64,000 bases of DNA from Bacteriovorax sp. Seq25_V (GCF_000447795.1 NZ_AUNI01000020.1:186001-250000); one strand, 5' to 3'. Positions 52,562 to 61,198 are shown, counted from the first letter of the stretch. The notes: generated by a model from the sequence alone, not told the origin. Numbers and translations are program-made.

Positions 52562-54960
52562 TCTTTAGATACTCATTTTCTTTATTAAAGAAGAATTTTC
52601 TTATTACATGTCTGATGGTGATGAATCTCTTCATTGGCGTCTTAATGCCAATTGGACTTTATTCTTACAAGAATACTATCAATGATATTTTTCAAAAAGG
52701 TGGTCAGGGCATCATTGGTGGGGATTTGAAGATTTCATCTCGTATCAAGCCCCGTGATGAAAGCCTCAAGGGGATCGATGAATTTCTTGGGGATGAGATT
52801 GTCTCAAAATCTGAGTTAAAGAGTTTGTTCTCCATGGGAAGTGCTAACGACAAGATTGGGATGTTAAATCTTGTTACAGTGAAAGGGGAGTTTCCTTATT
52901 ACGGAACCATTAAGACGAAAAATGGGACATCGCTTACAGATCTCTCTGATTTTGAACTGCTTGTAAAGCCTGAAGTGTTATTGAAGTTTGGCGTCGCTAT
53001 TGGGAATACGATTGATATCAGTGGTTATAAATTTAAGATCGTCGATACAATCACTAAAGATGTGAACGAGGGAATGCAGATCGCACAGATGGCCCCTAAA
53101 GTTTATGTCAGTGAAAAGTCTGTTATGGATGCTGGGCTGATCTCTGAAGGAAGTACAATCTTTTATTCATATATTTATAAACTTAAGCAAGAGCTCATTC
53201 GTGATCGATACGTTGCCCTGAAAGATAAAATACTTGATACGAATATCCGCTTCACTCGTGCCGCTGGTGCGAATGATATGTTTTCGAGATCACTCAATAT
53301 CGTCTTTGATTTTTCTCAAATTATTTTTTTATGCGGGATACTAATCAGTGTGAGTGCTTTTGCATTTATTTACCGTTATTTTCTAAAGAAAGAATCATCT
53401 AATATTTTGACTTATAGTACCCTTGGAGTGAGTCGACGTTCAATTTATGGGATCTATCTCCTTCATGGGATCTACTGTCTTGCTACGACCTTCTCTATGG
53501 CCTATCTCTTTAGTTATGCTATTTCTCCTTACGTTAGTGAGATATTGGGAAAGTATTCATCTGTCAGCCTTGGAGATTTTACTCTTCTTATTCCATTTAA
53601 ATTTCTAGGAATACTTTCCTTATTTCTTTTATCGATTATTGTGACATTTTGCTATTCAACGATTGAAGAAAAGAAAATCGGTCTTTCATATTATATTGCG
53701 CCAGTTGTGACTTTAATTTTACTTGTCTATTATCAGACAAATTCTATTTTGATTGCACCAGCGATAGTCGGACTATTATTACTACTATTATTGATATTCT
53801 ATTATCTTCTCCCTATGGCCTTAAGACCATTGCTTGGAGTTAGAAATACATTCTTTAATATGGCGATGCTCTCACTTATAAGAAATAGAACAACGACTAT
53901 ATCAAAGTTCTATATTCTCTTTGTGACTTTCTTTGTTTTAAACCTCATTCCGACAATATTCATGTCGATCAGTTCAGATATTGAAGTTGGGAAGTCGAGT
54001 CGTCCTGATTACTTTGTCTTTGATATCCAGGAAGACCAATTTGAACCATTAAAGAAGTATCTAGCTGAAAATAAGATTGAACATTCATCGGTGTCACCAA
54101 TGATTAGGGGAAGATTAACGGCCATTAATGGTAAAGAAGTTAAGGCCGATGCTAGTGAGAATTCCTCTTTTGAAGGTGAACAAAGAAATAGGGCCTTGAA
54201 TCGAGGGGTGAATATTAGTTATGAAAATACTCTTAATAGTGCAGAGAGAGTAATCAAAGGAAATTACTTCAAAAATAGTTCTCCTGATGACGAGGTAAAT
54301 GAAGTATCTCTTGAAACTCGCTATGCCAAGCGTATTGGAGTTGATGTCGGTGATAAGATCTCTTTTGAAATCTTCGATATTAATTTTGACGTGGTGGTAA
54401 CTTCTATTCGATCTGTGAAATGGACGAGCTTTCTTCCTAATTTCTTCATTGTTTTTGAAGATGGTTTGTTAAACGATGCACCTAAGACATTTCTTACAAC
54501 TCTAAGTAATGTTAAAAATTACAGCGATATTGTAAAACTAGTTAATGAGTTTAAAAGTTTAAGCATTGTAGATATAAAAGAGATGACTGCCCAAGCACAG
54601 AAGTTTCTTTCAATTGTTCAAGTGATTATTATTAATATGGTACTCGTTTTCTTAGTCATTAGTGCTCTATCATTTATTTCACTAACATTTTTTAGTATTA
54701 AAATTACACAAGCTGAAAATCAACTTCTAAAATATCTTGGAGTTGGCTTTGCTGAACTTAGAAGAATTCGCGTCACAGAATTTATGACTTTAAGCGCTCT
54801 CTCAATCTTGTTGGCCATTATTATTGCTTTTGTCGTGGGGTATATTATTGTTGATGTTTTTCTTGGGATAAGCTTTACGTATGTACCAATTATACTTCTT
54901 TTGAACTTTATTCCTTTTCTTGGAATATTCTTTTATAACAAACGGTTTCTATCTTATTAA
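52558..54960 (+). CDS. ybbP: FtsX/MacB-type ABC permease (YbbP-like)
   Basis: 800 residues with about ten membrane helices, in the two-repeat arrangement typical of YbbP. Start TTG overlaps ybbA (TTGA) with GGAGA upstream. Helices cluster at residues about 12-32, 257-285, 310-420 and 690-790; a large periplasmic domain is at 30-240. With YbbA and TesA it likely lifts hydrophobic molecules from the membrane to the TesA active site, as proposed for the E. coli complex. The gene ends in a hairpin shared with the convergent VWA gene. Confidence 0.9.
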   Translation: MIFRYSFSLLKKNFLITCLMVMNLFIGVLMPIGLYSYKNTINDIFQKGGQGIIGGDLKISSRIKPRDESLKGIDEFLGDEIVSKSELKSLFSMGSANDKIGMLNLVTVKGEFPYYGTIKTKNGTSLTDLSDFELLVKPEVLLKFGVAIGNTIDISGYKFKIVDTITKDVNEGMQIAQMAPKVYVSEKSVMDAGLISEGSTIFYSYIYKLKQELIRDRYVALKDKILDTNIRFTRAAGANDMFSRSLNIVFDFSQIIFLCGILISVSAFAFIYRYFLKKESSNILTYSTLGVSRRSIYGIYLLHGIYCLATTFSMAYLFSYAISPYVSEILGKYSSVSLGDFTLLIPFKFLGILSLFLLSIIVTFCYSTIEEKKIGLSYYIAPVVTLILLVYYQTNSILIAPAIVGLLLLLLLIFYYLLPMALRPLLGVRNTFFNMAMLSLIRNRTTTISKFYILFVTFFVLNLIPTIFMSISSDIEVGKSSRPDYFVFDIQEDQFEPLKKYLAENKIEHSSVSPMIRGRLTAINGKEVKADASENSSFEGEQRNRALNRGVNISYENTLNSAERVIKGNYFKNSSPDDEVNEVSLETRYAKRIGVDVGDKISFEIFDINFDVVVTSIRSVKWTSFLPNFFIVFEDGLLNDAPKTFLTTLSNVKNYSDIVKLVNEFKSLSIVDIKEMTAQAQKFLSIVQVIIINMVLVFLVISALSFISLTFFSIKITQAENQLLKYLGVGFAELRRIRVTEFMTLSALSILLAIIIAFVVGYIIVDVFLGISFTYVPIILLLNFIPFLGIFFYNKRFLSY

Positions 54961-54971
54961 CTAGAAACCGT
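54942..54971. terminator. Hairpin across both convergent stop codons
   Basis: ACGGTTTCTA and TAGAAACCGT form a perfect 10-bp stem with a 10-base loop. The left arm lies in ybbP, the right arm in the VWA gene, and the loop contains the ybbP stop. T tracts are short on either side, so it may be a weak two-way terminator or an mRNA stabiliser. Confidence 0.45.
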
Positions 54972-55851
54972 AGAAGAATCCATTAGTTTTCTCTGATAAC
55001 TCTTTGAGAAATTTGTAGAGATCATTGCCCCTTGATGAGAAGACCATTTTTCCAACACCAATCGTATTGATCTGAATTGAGCGCCCATTGTGCCAAAGAA
55101 TATCTTTAATAAGATCTTTGTAATCATCAACTTTCCTCGATCCAGAAATTGTTGGAAGACCATCACTTAAGAGCACGATATCTGTGGCTTCTTTATAGTT
55201 ACTCATGGCATAGAGCATGGCCGATCTTGTTGGAGTATTTCCTTTAGGTACAAGATTATTTAGAAAGTCATACACTTCTTCTTTTACTCGTAGATTATGA
55301 AGTGATTGTGTGACTCCCCATAGAGAGTAATAATCCTGATTAACAGAGTGAGGGTAGTAGACTACATCAACTTTATATTCTTTTCCCATCGATGCAATAA
55401 GCATTTTAAGTCCGGCCTTAACTTGTCCAATTTTTTCACCTTGCATCGATCCTGAAACATCGATAATAAATACAATATTCTTACCCTTGAAATTAAAGCC
55501 TGTATCAGCCGAGCCATCTCCTTCACTCTGTGATTTTTGAATGATCTCCGACTCTTCCTTAGCCTTTGTTTTAATTTTTTCAAGTTCTGCTTGTAAGGAA
55601 CTTACTTTCTTTTCAAGCTCTTCCTTGGCAAGCTTTCCTTCACTAATAATTTTTTTCTGATCTTCATTGTCGGTGAGACACTGTTTTAAAAGCTTCTCTT
55701 CGTTAGTACATGTAGCCTTAACGATTTTTGACGAGGCCTCAGGGGCTTCATTCTTTGGAACAGAGATAAAGAGAATAATAACAGCACCAAGCGCTCCAGA
55801 GAGGAGATCAAGAAAGGATATATTGAATACGTTAATTTCTTTTCTTTTCAT
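54961..55851 (-). CDS. MotB-like membrane anchor fused to a von Willebrand A domain
   Basis: 296 residues. Residues 9-29 (FNISFLDLLSGALGAVIILF) resemble the MotB/ExbD transmembrane helix, including the proton-accepting Asp at D15. A coiled coil runs from about 50 to 115 (ELEKKVSSLQAELEKIKTK). Residues about 125-290 are a VWA domain with MIDAS DVSGSMQGEK, Thr in KGNTPTRSAM and Asp in LLSDGLP. The VWA part replaces the peptidoglycan-binding OmpA domain of MotB. It starts at a TAATG overlap with the MotA-like gene, so the two are made together as a stator-like pair. Confidence 0.82.
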   Translation of the reverse strand: MKRKEINVFNISFLDLLSGALGAVIILFISVPKNEAPEASSKIVKATCTNEEKLLKQCLTDNEDQKKIISEGKLAKEELEKKVSSLQAELEKIKTKAKEESEIIQKSQSEGDGSADTGFNFKGKNIVFIIDVSGSMQGEKIGQVKAGLKMLIASMGKEYKVDVVYYPHSVNQDYYSLWGVTQSLHNLRVKEEVYDFLNNLVPKGNTPTRSAMLYAMSNYKEATDIVLLSDGLPTISGSRKVDDYKDLIKDILWHNGRSIQINTIGVGKMVFSSRGNDLYKFLKELSEKTNGFFYGF

Positions 55852-56609
55852 TATGCGATTTCAATCTTGTTAATTAGGTTTTCAATTACATATTCTTTAC
55901 TTTTTACATGAAAGCTATCTGTCTTTCTTTGAAGATCATGAAAGAGCCACATTAGAACAATACTCAGAACAAGGGCAACTAAAGTAGTATCAAAGGCCAC
56001 TCCAAGAGTCAGTGCAATTGCATTCATATCTTTACTATTAGCTATCATCAGGGCCTGAGAAATACCTAGAACAGTTCCAATGAAACCAAGAGAGGGGATG
56101 GCCCAAAGCAGGTAACGAATATTGGTCTGCTCCATCTCTGATGTTTCACGGTGAAGGTCTGTCATAATATTTAAGACGTCGAGTACTTCTGAGATATTTC
56201 TTGTACTTCTAAATTTCGCACAACTATTCCTGATTAATTGAGTCAGAAGAGTTTTTGTGTGTTTTGCTTCAAATTCTTTAATTGAGAGGTAAAGATCATA
56301 AACATCAGTTGCCATAAGAAGATGCTTTTCGTTCTTAGGTAAGAGATCGGCCTTGAAGTAAGAAGTCTCAGCCGTCACTTTTCTATTAAGTTTATTGATT
56401 TCTAAAATTGCCCAAACAAAGGCGACATAAGTGATCCACTGAATATAACCGCCACCACTGAAGTCTCCACCTAGAAGTAGAATGATTCGTTGAGTTGTTT
56501 TAAATTGTGCACCATCGATGAGGAGATTGAGGATATTCATTACTACAGAAAAAACAGTTCCTGACAGAAGTGCTTTTGTAATATTGATTACTTCTTTCTT
56601 TGTAAGCAT
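55851..56609 (-). CDS. MotA/TolQ/ExbB-family proton channel protein
   Basis: 252 residues with four predicted membrane helices: two near the N-terminus (about 13-35 and 46-66), then TM3 in LLWAIPSLGFIGTVLGISQ and TM4 in TLGVAFDTTLVALVLSIVL. These last two carry the conserved Pro/Gly and Thr residues of the family. A cytoplasmic helical region (TRNISEVLDVLNIMTD) links them. With its partner it would form a proton-driven complex in the inner membrane. SD AAGG before the ATG. What it drives is unknown. Confidence 0.85.
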   Translation of the reverse strand: MLTKKEVINITKALLSGTVFSVVMNILNLLIDGAQFKTTQRIILLLGGDFSGGGYIQWITYVAFVWAILEINKLNRKVTAETSYFKADLLPKNEKHLLMATDVYDLYLSIKEFEAKHTKTLLTQLIRNSCAKFRSTRNISEVLDVLNIMTDLHRETSEMEQTNIRYLLWAIPSLGFIGTVLGISQALMIANSKDMNAIALTLGVAFDTTLVALVLSIVLMWLFHDLQRKTDSFHVKSKEYVIENLINKIEIA

Positions 56610-56690
56610 ATTTTTACCTTTTATAGATTTATTTGTTTTTGGGGAAGAATCTTATACAATTTATTGTAATGATATTAAGGAGAAAGATAA

Positions 56691-57113
56691 GTGGGCAAAA
56701 AAGAAGAGACTAAAAAGTCATCTGAAAAAAAACAAGTAAGTGGTGAACTTTGTGTAAGAACGCTTGCAATGCCAGGGGACACAAATCCTAATGGTGATAT
56801 TTTCGGTGGTTGGGTTCTATCTCAAATGGATATTGCTGGAGGTATCTTCTCGGGTAAACATTGTCATGGAAGAACGGTAACGGTTGCTATCGAGTCGATG
56901 ACATTCTTAAAACCTGTATTAGTAGGGGATGTTCTTTGTTGTTACTGTGATCTTATTAAAGAAGGAAATTCATCAATCACTTTAAAAATAGAAGCTTGGA
57001 CTATTCGTCGTTTTGAGACAGAAAGAGTTCTTGTTACTGAAGGTGTTTTCACATACGTTGCTGTAGATGAAGAGAGACGCCCTCGCTCAATTCATTCATT
57101 TAGCACAAAGTAG
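56691..57113 (+). CDS. yciA: Acyl-CoA thioesterase (YciA-type hotdog)
   Basis: 140 residues, hot-dog fold. PGDTNPNGDIFGGWVLSQMDIAGGI is the family motif, read in part as NPNGDIFGGWVLSQMD, with the catalytic Asp; VTVAIESMTFLKPVLVGDVL is the second strand. The YciA family hydrolyses medium- and long-chain acyl-CoA. Start GTG after AAGGAGAAAG. It opens an operon that continues with an ABC exporter and an HD-GYP-like protein. Confidence 0.92.
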   Translation: MGKKEETKKSSEKKQVSGELCVRTLAMPGDTNPNGDIFGGWVLSQMDIAGGIFSGKHCHGRTVTVAIESMTFLKPVLVGDVLCCYCDLIKEGNSSITLKIEAWTIRRFETERVLVTEGVFTYVAVDEERRPRSIHSFSTK

Positions 57114-57118
57114 GAATT

Positions 57119-57835
57119 ATGGAAGTTTTAAATGTAGATAGTTTATCGAAGAGTTACTCTGGGAATCAGGCCCTTAGTAATTTTTCAATTTCTTTAAATA
57201 GAGGTGAGGTTATTGCTCTTTTAGGCCCAAATGGTGCAGGAAAGACTACCTTTGTAAAATCAATCCTAGGCTTACTTAAAGCTGATTCTGGGACTATTAA
57301 GTTCTTTGATGTGGAAAGTGATAGTGTATCAAGATCAAAGGTAAGTTACCTCCCTGAGAAGTTTACGTTTTATCCTTATTTTACAATTGAAGCCACGCTG
57401 AGATTCTATGCTGATATGTATAATATCAAAAGTAATCGCCAAGAGATAATTGATAATGCTCTTAGAAAATTGGGGATACTCGATATTAAAGGCAAGAAAA
57501 TCTCTGATATTTCTAAAGGACAACTACAAAGAGTTGGACTAGCTTGTGTCACAATGGGAAGCCATGAGTTTATCATTCTTGATGAACCATTTTCTGGACT
57601 TGATCCAATTGGAATCAAAGAAGTTAAGGATCTTTGTGTCGATCTAAAAAAATCTGGTAAGACTCTTCTCATCAACTCTCATATCCTTGCAGAAATGGAG
57701 AAGATGGCCGACAGGGTAATTATTCTAAACAAGGGAAAGACTCTTGCTTTTGGTTCTGTTGATGAGGTTCGTGGAGATATGAGCCTTGAAGATAAGTTTT
57801 TCAAATTAGTAAAAGATGGTGAAGCGCATGCTTAA
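57119..57835 (+). CDS. ABC transporter ATPase (NosF/CcmA-like)
   Basis: 238 residues. Walker A LGPNGAGKTTFV, Q-loop YLPEKFTFYPYF, signature ISKGQLQRVGLACV (an SKGQ form of the usual SGGQ), Walker B FIILDEPFSGLDP, H-loop INSHILAEM. The SKGQ variant is found in NosF and related exporters. Its partner is the ABC-2 permease encoded next. Substrate unknown. Confidence 0.9.
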   Translation: MEVLNVDSLSKSYSGNQALSNFSISLNRGEVIALLGPNGAGKTTFVKSILGLLKADSGTIKFFDVESDSVSRSKVSYLPEKFTFYPYFTIEATLRFYADMYNIKSNRQEIIDNALRKLGILDIKGKKISDISKGQLQRVGLACVTMGSHEFIILDEPFSGLDPIGIKEVKDLCVDLKKSGKTLLINSHILAEMEKMADRVIILNKGKTLAFGSVDEVRGDMSLEDKFFKLVKDGEAHA

Positions 57836-58631
57836 TTACTCATTAGTTCAAAATACAATACAAAAAGAAATTCGTAATAAGGGTGTAATCTTCCTTTTCT
57901 TGATGACTCTTATTTCTCTATACCTAGGGCACAGCTTGGCGGTTGGAGTGAAAGAGTATGTTGATGAGGCTAATATGAGTGCTCTTATTGCAAACTCAAC
58001 GCAAGCGATCATCATTACGTTTGTTTCAACAATTTCAATTTTCGTTTCAATTATTATTGGTATTAGCGCGATTAGAAGTGATCAGTCTTTAAGAATCTTA
58101 CCTCAGATCTTGAGTTTTCCAATTTCAAGACTAACTTATATTATGAGTCGAATCACAGGTGCTTGGGCACTTAGTGTGATCTTTTACGCGATCACTGTGA
58201 CATTTGGGATATTGATCTTGAAATTCTCTGGGGCAATGAAGGTTGATTTCTTGTCGATGCTCATGACTTTTGGGCTAATGCTCTTATCTCTACTAACAGT
58301 TACATTTGTAGCTAGCTTTATCTCTGTTTACTTAAATAAGATTGCATCATTCATTTTAACAATCGTATTCTATCTTATTTCAAAATTTTCTTACTATAAC
58401 TTTATCAATGGTGGTTTTGAGAAAGCAGAGTTCTCTATTTCTAAAGTTCTTGGACTCTTTGCCCATTATTGTTTACCAAGAATAGGAGAGTTAAATTACT
58501 TCAGTGAAGGCTACTTAAGCGGGAAGACATTTGATTCTACATCTCTCGTTCTCGCTTTGGTGCACTTTTTCTGTGTTATAATTATTTGGGGATATATTTT
58601 TAAATTCCTTTTTGAGCGTAGGGAAATTTGA
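57828..58631 (+). CDS. ABC-2 type permease (NosY-like)
   Basis: 267 residues, about six membrane helices (VIFLFLMTLISLYLGHSLAV, IIITFVSTISIFVSIIIGI, and four later). The ATG at 57828, preceded by GGTGAAG, is preferred to the one at 57816; both overlap the ATPase gene. RILPQILSFPISRLTYIMSRITG is the NosY-like loop that contacts the ATPase. Probably an exporter or a membrane-remodelling complex. Confidence 0.83.
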   Translation: MLNYSLVQNTIQKEIRNKGVIFLFLMTLISLYLGHSLAVGVKEYVDEANMSALIANSTQAIIITFVSTISIFVSIIIGISAIRSDQSLRILPQILSFPISRLTYIMSRITGAWALSVIFYAITVTFGILILKFSGAMKVDFLSMLMTFGLMLLSLLTVTFVASFISVYLNKIASFILTIVFYLISKFSYYNFINGGFEKAEFSISKVLGLFAHYCLPRIGELNYFSEGYLSGKTFDSTSLVLALVHFFCVIIIWGYIFKFLFERREI

Positions 58632-58632
58632 T

Positions 58633-59994
58633 TTGAAAAAAATATTTATCTTCCACACAAATACAACTGCATCAGGTGCTATTGCGAATCTTTTAAAGGT
58701 TCAATATGGCGTCGAATCAATTTGCGATGATGACTTTGACAATGCCCTAAGACAACTTAAAGCTTGGGAATTTCCTCTTATTATCACTGTTGATAAAATC
58801 AAGGATGAAGAGGATCGTGTTGTTGAATCAGCTTCTAATTTTCTAAATATTATTACAGATAATTCTTATGAGAGTAAGGTTCTCGTGCTTGGCGAGTTAG
58901 ATGTTTCGTTTGGGAATTATTCGACAATGAAATTTGATGCTGACTGTGATGATATTTGTCGCGAAGTAGTGAAAATTTTAAATATTACCAAAGAAGAAAT
59001 TGAATTTGTAAAGCAACCCGATTATCTCGCCATTCCGATTCAAAATTTCTATCAGTTAAACAATCCTTGTGCTGATATCTATATTCGAATTAAGAAGCAG
59101 GGAGGCGATCAGTTTGTTAAGAGAATTAATGCTGATGAGGAGATGGATAAGGGAATTGTAAAAAAATATGAGTCGATGAATCTTACTGAACTCTATGTGA
59201 AGAAAGAGAATTTTTCTCATTTAATGAATCAAATTCTAAATCAATCAATTAAAAGAATTGTTGAAGCACACCGAGCAGGTGAAAATATTTTAGAGGTGAG
59301 TTCTGACTCATTTGAAATATCACAGAACTTTATTGAACAATTAGGAGTTACTCCAGGGACCATTAAAATGGCCAAGACGTCAATTAAGTCGATGATGAAG
59401 ACAGTGTCTGCAAACTCTAAATTATCTTCAATCTTGAAGGAAATACTTCAAAACGAATCAAGCTACTCATATAAGAGAAGTTATCTTGTATCGCTCTTTG
59501 CCTTCCAGATTATGCCTGAGCTTGGATGGGGAAGAGGAGATCAACTACAGCAGAATCTTGAGAAGATAACTTTTGTTTCTTTCTTTCATGATGCGTATCT
59601 TCGTGATGATAAGTTAGTTCGAATCATGAGTGCAGAGGAATTGGAAGCAGCCGATCTTACTGGAGCTGAAAAAACTCTTATTTTAGAGCATGCAAATAGG
59701 GCCTCGACTTTGGTTCAGGGGATTCCTCAATGTCCGGCGGGAATTGATGTTATTATCAGGCAGCATCATGGTTCAGCGAATGGAATTGGATTTCCTTCGA
59801 CTCTGACTTCGAGTATTTCTCCAATGGCAGTTGTATTCATTGTTTTAGAAGATTTCTCTGATAGAATTTTAAGAAGTGTCTATAATAAAGAAAAGGTTTC
59901 AATTGCTGAAACCCTTTCAAAATTAGAAGAAAAATATAAACTACCGAGTTTTAAAAAAGTTATTGAGCTTTTAAAAAACTTACTAGTTAAGTAA
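58633..59994 (+). CDS. HD-GYP-like phosphohydrolase domain protein
   Basis: 453 residues. Start TTG at 58633 with AGGGA upstream; an upstream TTG at 58612 overlaps the previous gene. Residues about 1-120 look receiver-like (IFIFHTNTTASGAIANLL, PLIITVDKI) but the phosphoacceptor Asp cannot be placed. From about 290 an HD-GYP-type domain follows: FHDAYLRDD, LEHANRASTLVQ, IIRQHHGSANGIGFP. The GYP motif reads GFP and Asp of DGxGYP is Asn, so c-di-GMP hydrolysis is uncertain. The role may be sensing. It closes the yciA operon. Confidence 0.78.
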   Translation: MKKIFIFHTNTTASGAIANLLKVQYGVESICDDDFDNALRQLKAWEFPLIITVDKIKDEEDRVVESASNFLNIITDNSYESKVLVLGELDVSFGNYSTMKFDADCDDICREVVKILNITKEEIEFVKQPDYLAIPIQNFYQLNNPCADIYIRIKKQGGDQFVKRINADEEMDKGIVKKYESMNLTELYVKKENFSHLMNQILNQSIKRIVEAHRAGENILEVSSDSFEISQNFIEQLGVTPGTIKMAKTSIKSMMKTVSANSKLSSILKEILQNESSYSYKRSYLVSLFAFQIMPELGWGRGDQLQQNLEKITFVSFFHDAYLRDDKLVRIMSAEELEAADLTGAEKTLILEHANRASTLVQGIPQCPAGIDVIIRQHHGSANGIGFPSTLTSSISPMAVVFIVLEDFSDRILRSVYNKEKVSIAETLSKLEEKYKLPSFKKVIELLKNLLVK

Positions 59995-60402
59995 TTTATT
60001 TCTAACAAGATCAGTAAAATACATTGCGATTGCCATAATGAAAAAGAAGGCGATAACACCCGTTGCGCCTGTTGCAATATTGGCAATTGCTGGTCCCGGA
60101 CAAAGTCCAATTAATCCCCAACCAATCCCAAAAAGAATCGGGCCAGCGATAACTTGTAGGTCAAGTTCCTTCTTCGTTGGTAAGAAGAATGTATCTTCAC
60201 AAATTGGTGCACTTTTCTTTAGTACAAGGGGGAAGGCCACAAATGTGATGAGAAGAGCGCCGCCCATTACTAATGCTAGAGAAGGGTCCCATTCACGTGT
60301 GATATTTAAGAAGCCTTTTACCTTTTCTGGAGACATCATTCCTGAAAGTCCAAGGCCTATTCCAAAAATTAATCCACTTAGTAGAGAGTATAGTTTTTTC
60401 AT
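59983..60402 (-). CDS. YeeE/YedE family sulfur-transport half protein, C-terminal-half type
   Basis: 139 residues, about four membrane helices. The motif GWGLIGLCPGPAIANIATG carries the conserved CPGPA cysteine, and SGLIFGIGLGLSGMMSPEKVKGFLNI the N-terminal GxGMxxPxKVxGF pattern. It is one half of the TsuA/PmpAB architecture, which imports thiosulfate or related sulfur compounds. AAGGA upstream. Gene order arsR-half-half on the minus strand marks an operon. Confidence 0.88.
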   Translation of the reverse strand: MKKLYSLLSGLIFGIGLGLSGMMSPEKVKGFLNITREWDPSLALVMGGALLITFVAFPLVLKKSAPICEDTFFLPTKKELDLQVIAGPILFGIGWGLIGLCPGPAIANIATGATGVIAFFFIMAIAMYFTDLVRNKLLN

Positions 60403-60412
60403 TTCTTAATCC

Positions 60413-60835
60413 TTAGTTCGTGATAAATACAGTTACAAATCCTGCGGCCATAAATAGTAGTGTGGCAATAATTGATCTTTTAGACTTTCGTGAAAGTCCA
60501 CAAATCCCGTGTCCACTTGTACAACCATTTCCAAGTGCCGTTCCAATTCCAACAAAGATTGCAGCGATGATAAGTTTCGGGTTGATCTCTGTGATAGCAG
60601 AAGCATTGATTGGAGCAGAGGCAATGTTGTTGTAGATAAGTCCTCCAGCAATGAGACCCACGATGAAGAGAAGACGTACTAGTCTGTCGTCATTTGTTTT
60701 CGACGTGAACATTCCTTTGAGGATACCACTAATTCCGGCAATTCTTCCTGTCGTTAGTAGAAAGAGTGTTGAAGCGAGTCCAATCAAAAGGCCTCCAGAG
60801 AGACTTTCAAGTGGAGTGAAGTTAACAATTGTCAT
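60413..60835 (-). CDS. YeeE/YedE family sulfur-transport half protein, N-terminal-half type
   Basis: 140 residues with about four membrane helices. The sulfur-conducting motif is GIGTALGNGCTSGHGICGLSR, seen in part as GNGCTSGHGICG with three conserved residues C, H and C. It is the other half-channel to the next protein. Ribosome binding site AGGAG before the ATG, overlapping the arsR stop codon. Typical substrates are thiosulfate or sulfide-derived sulfane sulfur. Confidence 0.9.
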   Translation of the reverse strand: MTIVNFTPLESLSGGLLIGLASTLFLLTTGRIAGISGILKGMFTSKTNDDRLVRLLFIVGLIAGGLIYNNIASAPINASAITEINPKLIIAAIFVGIGTALGNGCTSGHGICGLSRKSKRSIIATLLFMAAGFVTVFITN

Positions 60836-60843
60836 AAGAACTC

Positions 60844-61131
60844 CTAGTTACAATATATATCGTGTAGAGATTGAATGAGAGAGTACATTTTTTGATCGCA
60901 AATTTGGTAGTAACTCCATTTGCCATCTTTTCTTATTCTTACAATTTTCTTGTCTTCAAATTTCTTCAGGTATTGCGAAATTTGGGACTGCGATAACTGT
61001 GTTAGTTCTTCGAGCTCAGAAACTGACTTCTCCCCATCACACAGAAAACATAGTATCTTCAAGCGTCCTTCGTGAGCGAGGAGCTTTAAATTTTCTGCGA
61101 CAATAGGAGCTTTTTTGAGTACCTTATTCAT
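60844..61131 (-). CDS. ArsR-family repressor, BigR/SqrR-like sulfide/persulfide sensor
   Basis: 95 residues, winged helix. I take the ATG at 61131; a GTG at 61137 is in frame, but the predicted transcript begins about at this ATG. Two cysteines are placed as in BigR/SqrR: C28 in LKILCFLCDGE and C94 in DIYCN at the C-terminus, which can form a polysulfide bridge; C31 is extra. Recognition helix LSQSQISQYLKKFEDK. It controls the YeeE/YedE halves and itself through the palindrome at 61132-61163. Confidence 0.87.
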   Translation of the reverse strand: MNKVLKKAPIVAENLKLLAHEGRLKILCFLCDGEKSVSELEELTQLSQSQISQYLKKFEDKKIVRIRKDGKWSYYQICDQKMYSLIQSLHDIYCN

Positions 61132-61166
61132 ATACACATATTATAATATATTAATATGTGTATCAA
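61132..61166 (-). promoter_or_regulatory. Palindromic operator overlapping the arsR promoter
   Basis: ATACACATATTA and TAATATGTGTAT are perfect 12-bp arms with an 8-base centre. On the minus strand TTGATA (61166-61161) and TAATAT (61143-61138), 17 bases apart, are a near-consensus promoter lying within the palindrome. The predicted start is about 61131, the ATG itself, so the mRNA would be leaderless. Confidence 0.7.
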
Positions 61167-61167
61167 G

Positions 61168-61191
61168 AAAAAAGGCCTTGATTAAGGCCTT
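61168..61191 (-). terminator. Rho-independent terminator after hpf
   Basis: AAGGCCTT, loop of four, AAGGCCTT, with six T residues following on the minus strand. It separates hpf from the arsR operon. Confidence 0.8.
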
Positions 61192-61198
61192 GAATTCA

